This document shows, piece by piece, positions 61,505 to 64,000 of a stretch of 64,000 nucleotides of DNA; the first letter of the stretch is position 1, and each line of letters begins with the position of its first letter. The stretch lies in NCBI GenBank assembly GCA_020636355.1, contig JACJYB010000007.1, positions 239,815-303,814 on the forward strand, given 5' to 3'. The notes below the pieces were generated by a model. It was not told the DNA's origin. It did not search any database and was given only the letters and a program-made list of their open reading frames with translations. The translations under genes and the position numbers were made by a program. Source of the stretch: Lewinellaceae bacterium. Its GTDB lineage: Bacteria; Bacteroidota; Bacteroidia; Chitinophagales; Saprospiraceae.

Positions 61505-63094
61505 TTACCAGATGGATTGCAATGGATAAATGGTTGCTTCAGATAGCTTTACCGGTTCGCCCTTTGCCTGTAGCTTTACCTGGCTAAAAGGCGCGCTCGG
61601 GAAATAGATCTCAGTCAGGACCATCGAACCATCATCAGCAAATAACTCGACGGAAGAAACATCGAAATACAGATGCATCTGAAGATGCCGGCTATCGCTT
61701 TGCCGGGGTGCCGTATGGATGGCTGAGGCAAAACGATCGGAGAAGCTGTGATCACCCGCTGCCATCCGGTCGCTGTAAAAACGATTGGAATGGCCATCAA
61801 AACCGATGCGGTAGGACTCCTCACTATCGTTTTCCAGGATAAGGCCAACTGAGAAATCTCCGGACTCCGGAAGCTGGAGGTCAAGTTCTAATTCAAACAT
61901 GGATGGTACTTTTCCCAAAACAAGGATGCTGTCAATAACGCCAGGCGCGGTTCGCAGAGGCTGCTGGCGCAATTGTTGGAGTGTCGCGACCGGATCACTC
62001 GCTAGACGGAACCCTGATTCCGTATGGACCAGTCTTAATTCACGTGGCAAGGTACAAGCGCTGCGCCAGGCCGTTGTAGGTACGACTGTGGCATACTCCC
62101 AATTACTCATCCATCCGATCCACAAACGCTGGTCCGGGGAAAGTGGGGCATTGGACCAGGTCACACCGGCATAATCGTCCTTGCCAAAGTCCAACCAGAC
62201 ACCTTGTTCATTCGTTACAAAGGGTATAAAATCCGCGTCCGGGCTAAAGGTTGTACCGTCCCACTGACCGATAAAATACTGTGATCCGGATCCGCCATTC
62301 GGTCCGCCGGGATTGATGTTGACGATCAACACCCATTTTGTTTCACCCGATTCGGTGCATTGGAGAGGGAACAAGTCGGGGCATTCCCAGACTCCGCCAT
62401 GCGAGCCAAGAGATGTCCCAAAATCACTCAGGTGATGCCATGACTTCAGGTCCGATGATCCCCAGAAAGCGACATGATCTTTTACTGCCAAAACGACCAC
62501 CCACTGTCCGGATCCTTCATCCCAGGTGACTTTTGGATCTCTGAAATCCCGTTCATTGCCAGGGTTTGGGATGACCGGATTACCAGTGTATTTGGTCCAG
62601 GTCCCGCCTTTGTCGTTACTGTAAGCAATACCTTGAGATTCGTAATCATTCCGTCCTGCCTGTTGCTTCATGGGGTCGTGAATGGTGTACATGGCAACCA
62701 GAGGTGGCTGTGTCCCAGTGCCCAGTCCACTGGAATTCTTTTCATCCACCACCGCGCTGCCAGAGAAGATGTATCCTGCTGAATCGGGGTAGATGGCGAT
62801 AGGTAAATTCTCCCAATGCACCAGATCGATGCTCACTGCATGTCCCCAATGCATCGGACCCCAGACATTGCTATCGGGATAGTGCTGATAAAATAAATGG
62901 TATTCACCATCAAAATAAACCAGCCCATTTGGGTCGTTCATCCAGTTTCGGGGAGGTGAAAAGTGAAACTGAGGACGATGTTGCTCGTGATACAGCGTAT
63001 CGGAAAGAGCGTTTTGGTCAGCCTCTTGCTTTTCCGCTGTACAGGCAATTAACAAACCGAAATAAATGATTAGCGAAAAGTACTTAAGCCCCAT
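61505..63094 (-). CDS. Glycoside hydrolase family 32 enzyme (fructanase type), lipoprotein
   Basis: 529 residues from ATG 63094, which avoids overlap with the next gene and gives a lipoprotein signal (IIYFGLLIACTAEK). Five-bladed propeller catalytic domain with the three acidic residues: nucleophile Asp in NWMNDPNGLVYF, transition-state Asp in FRDPKVTW and acid/base Glu in WECPDLFPL. A C-terminal beta-sandwich follows (SVELFADDGSMVLTEIYFP). Expected to cleave levan, inulin or sucrose-type fructosides in the periplasm. No SusC/SusD pair is adjacent. Confidence 0.93.
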   Translation of the reverse strand: MGLKYFSLIIYFGLLIACTAEKQEADQNALSDTLYHEQHRPQFHFSPPRNWMNDPNGLVYFDGEYHLFYQHYPDSNVWGPMHWGHAVSIDLVHWENLPIAIYPDSAGYIFSGSAVVDEKNSSGLGTGTQPPLVAMYTIHDPMKQQAGRNDYESQGIAYSNDKGGTWTKYTGNPVIPNPGNERDFRDPKVTWDEGSGQWVVVLAVKDHVAFWGSSDLKSWHHLSDFGTSLGSHGGVWECPDLFPLQCTESGETKWVLIVNINPGGPNGGSGSQYFIGQWDGTTFSPDADFIPFVTNEQGVWLDFGKDDYAGVTWSNAPLSPDQRLWIGWMSNWEYATVVPTTAWRSACTLPRELRLVHTESGFRLASDPVATLQQLRQQPLRTAPGVIDSILVLGKVPSMFELELDLQLPESGDFSVGLILENDSEESYRIGFDGHSNRFYSDRMAAGDHSFSDRFASAIHTAPRQSDSRHLQMHLYFDVSSVELFADDGSMVLTEIYFPSAPFSQVKLQAKGEPVKLSEATIYPLQSIW

Positions 63095-63134
63095 GGATTC
63101 GGATTTAAGAATGAAAATAAGCAATATGTCCTGT

Positions 63135-63608
63135 TTAATGGGAACCATCATCCGAGGATAAATTCAGGCGCATTTCCTGGACCAACGGGCGAAATCCTGC
63201 CTTTGCATAAGCCCTGATAGCGGAAGCATTTTCAACATAAACTTCCAATCGTATTTCCTGTATTCCTTGCTGCCGGACCCATTGCATCAGACCGGTGAGG
63301 ATAGCCTGGTTAATGCCTTTACCACGGAATTCGGGTATCACGTACATAAAGCCGAGGTAAGCGTAAAAACGGTGCCTGCGATTCGGTTTAGCCTGTTTAA
63401 TTTTCGCATAGCCGCAGCCCGCTAACCGGTTATTGATTTCGGCCACCAATAACTCGGCCTGCGGTGACAGGATCAGTTCCCGGATATCGTAATACGTGAT
63501 GGGGTCCTCTCCCAATGTCACGTCATAAGGCCTTTCGGCGGTAATTACTCCTTGTTCGAAAGCAAGCAATGTGTCCAGGTCATTTAGGTGAGCCGGTCGC
63601 ACAATCAT
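63135..63608 (-). CDS. GNAT-family N-acetyltransferase
   Basis: 157 residues. The acetyl-CoA loop is PEFRGKGINQAILTGLMQW (about 97-115), followed by IRLEVYVENASAIRAYAKAGFRPL, both GNAT hallmarks. The substrate is unknown. It precedes the GH32 gene by 40 bases on the same strand. Confidence 0.85.
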   Translation of the reverse strand: MIVRPAHLNDLDTLLAFEQGVITAERPYDVTLGEDPITYYDIRELILSPQAELLVAEINNRLAGCGYAKIKQAKPNRRHRFYAYLGFMYVIPEFRGKGINQAILTGLMQWVRQQGIQEIRLEVYVENASAIRAYAKAGFRPLVQEMRLNLSSDDGSH

Positions 63609-63691
63609 AAATTAAAATTTTTCTCATTGAGCCGGGAAAATAAGCAAATCAGAAGTATTGGACCTATTCCGGTATGGTTCATAAAATCAAA

Positions 63692-64000
63692 CTAGGATTT
63701 CATTCTGACCAGGATGATGACAGCAGATAACAGGGTGATTGTTCCGGTCCATCCAATCGCTTCAACCATCCCGAACCGGTCTGCTATCGCGCCGGTCAGC
63801 AATGCACCTACGGCATACCCCAGATCTCTCCACAACCGGAAGACACCGATGCTGCCGGCCCGCTGCTGCGGAGGGGTGTTCTGGGTAATGGCAGCCAGAA
63901 AAGTGGGGTAAACCAATGCAGTCCCCAGGCCCAGTAAAATGCTCAGGACCATGAATGCATTGAATGAAAAGGCCCAAACCATGGAGATTATAGCCATTCC
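63692..64000 (-). CDS. Major facilitator superfamily transporter, partial (C-terminal end)
   Basis: Open to the window edge, so only the last 103 or so codons are seen. About three membrane helices remain, with GLGTALVYPTFLAAITQNTPPQQRAGSIGVFRLWRDLGYAVGALLTGAIADRFG, which includes the MFS motif-A-like RxxRDLGYA and GxxADRFG. The substrate cannot be judged. An internal ATG at 63997 is not the true start. Confidence 0.82.
   Translation of the reverse strand, partial: GMAIISMVWAFSFNAFMVLSILLGLGTALVYPTFLAAITQNTPPQQRAGSIGVFRLWRDLGYAVGALLTGAIADRFGMVEAIGWTGTITLLSAVIILVRMKS

Overview
The window is a gene-dense piece of a Bacteroidota chromosome, about half G+C by eye and most likely from the Saprospiria or a nearby class. 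The evidence for the phylum is: Rho with a very long charged N-terminal insert; a long amidophosphoribosyltransferase; a type IX secretion (T9SS) sorting tail on a subtilase; a TPR-propeller-OmpA protein of PorE type; the mutL-rhomboid-rhomboid-endonuclease/phosphatase cluster; methylmalonyl-CoA epimerase; and promoters resembling the TTTG / TAnnTTTG consensus. Genus and species cannot be told from the sequence. No rRNA, tRNA, CRISPR array, insertion sequence or replication origin was found.

Layout. 1-4.5 kb: a partial PorE-like OmpA protein, then rlmD, a small gene and rfbA, the last three joined by ATGA overlaps. 4.5-13.9 kb: housekeeping and membrane genes, including a flippase-like protein, flavin reductase, TSUP exporter, mce, AMP nucleosidase, DinB/SDR pair, lpxH, frr, a YugP-type protease and serS. 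14.2-22 kb: rho, rpmH-rnpA, aroQ, recQ, kdsD and a rhomboid, closed by a perfect bidirectional terminator. 22-29 kb: an apbE-yceI-SUMF1-Gfo/Idh gene run, divergent from a Tat-exported sugar isomerase, then two lipoproteins. 29-38 kb: cysS, the rhomboid/mutL cluster, a purF-type gene and a cupin.

38-43 kb is the one clearly foreign region. An AT-rich block of about 3 kb (near 30% G+C in sampled lines, against about 55% in the flank) carries three co-directional genes: a broken 'VHGMG' hydrolase-like gene, a multi-pass membrane protein and a ChbG/YdjC-like deacetylase. It is bounded by two direct copies of a 131-bp sequence, one being the 3' end of the resident thioredoxin/MsrA-like gene and the other a stray fragment of it. 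A decayed DUF1772-type gene lies just outside.

43-64 kb: NamZ-type muramidase, ligase-associated DEXH helicase, an AstE-like zinc hydrolase coupled to an acidic protein, a T9SS-exported subtilase, an orphan acyl carrier protein, mtaB, a CE15-like esterase, a four-gene small-protein run, and a series of exported hydrolases (D-aminoacylase-like, M20 peptidase, beta-lactamase-fold hydrolase, GH32 fructanase). Together these suggest a heterotroph that breaks down external peptides and glycans.

Most of the window is ordinary. The points worth a second look are the repeat-flanked island, an intrinsic-terminator-like hairpin inside rnpA, the 45-bp tandem repeat in the disordered part of rho, and several family members that lack expected catalytic residues.
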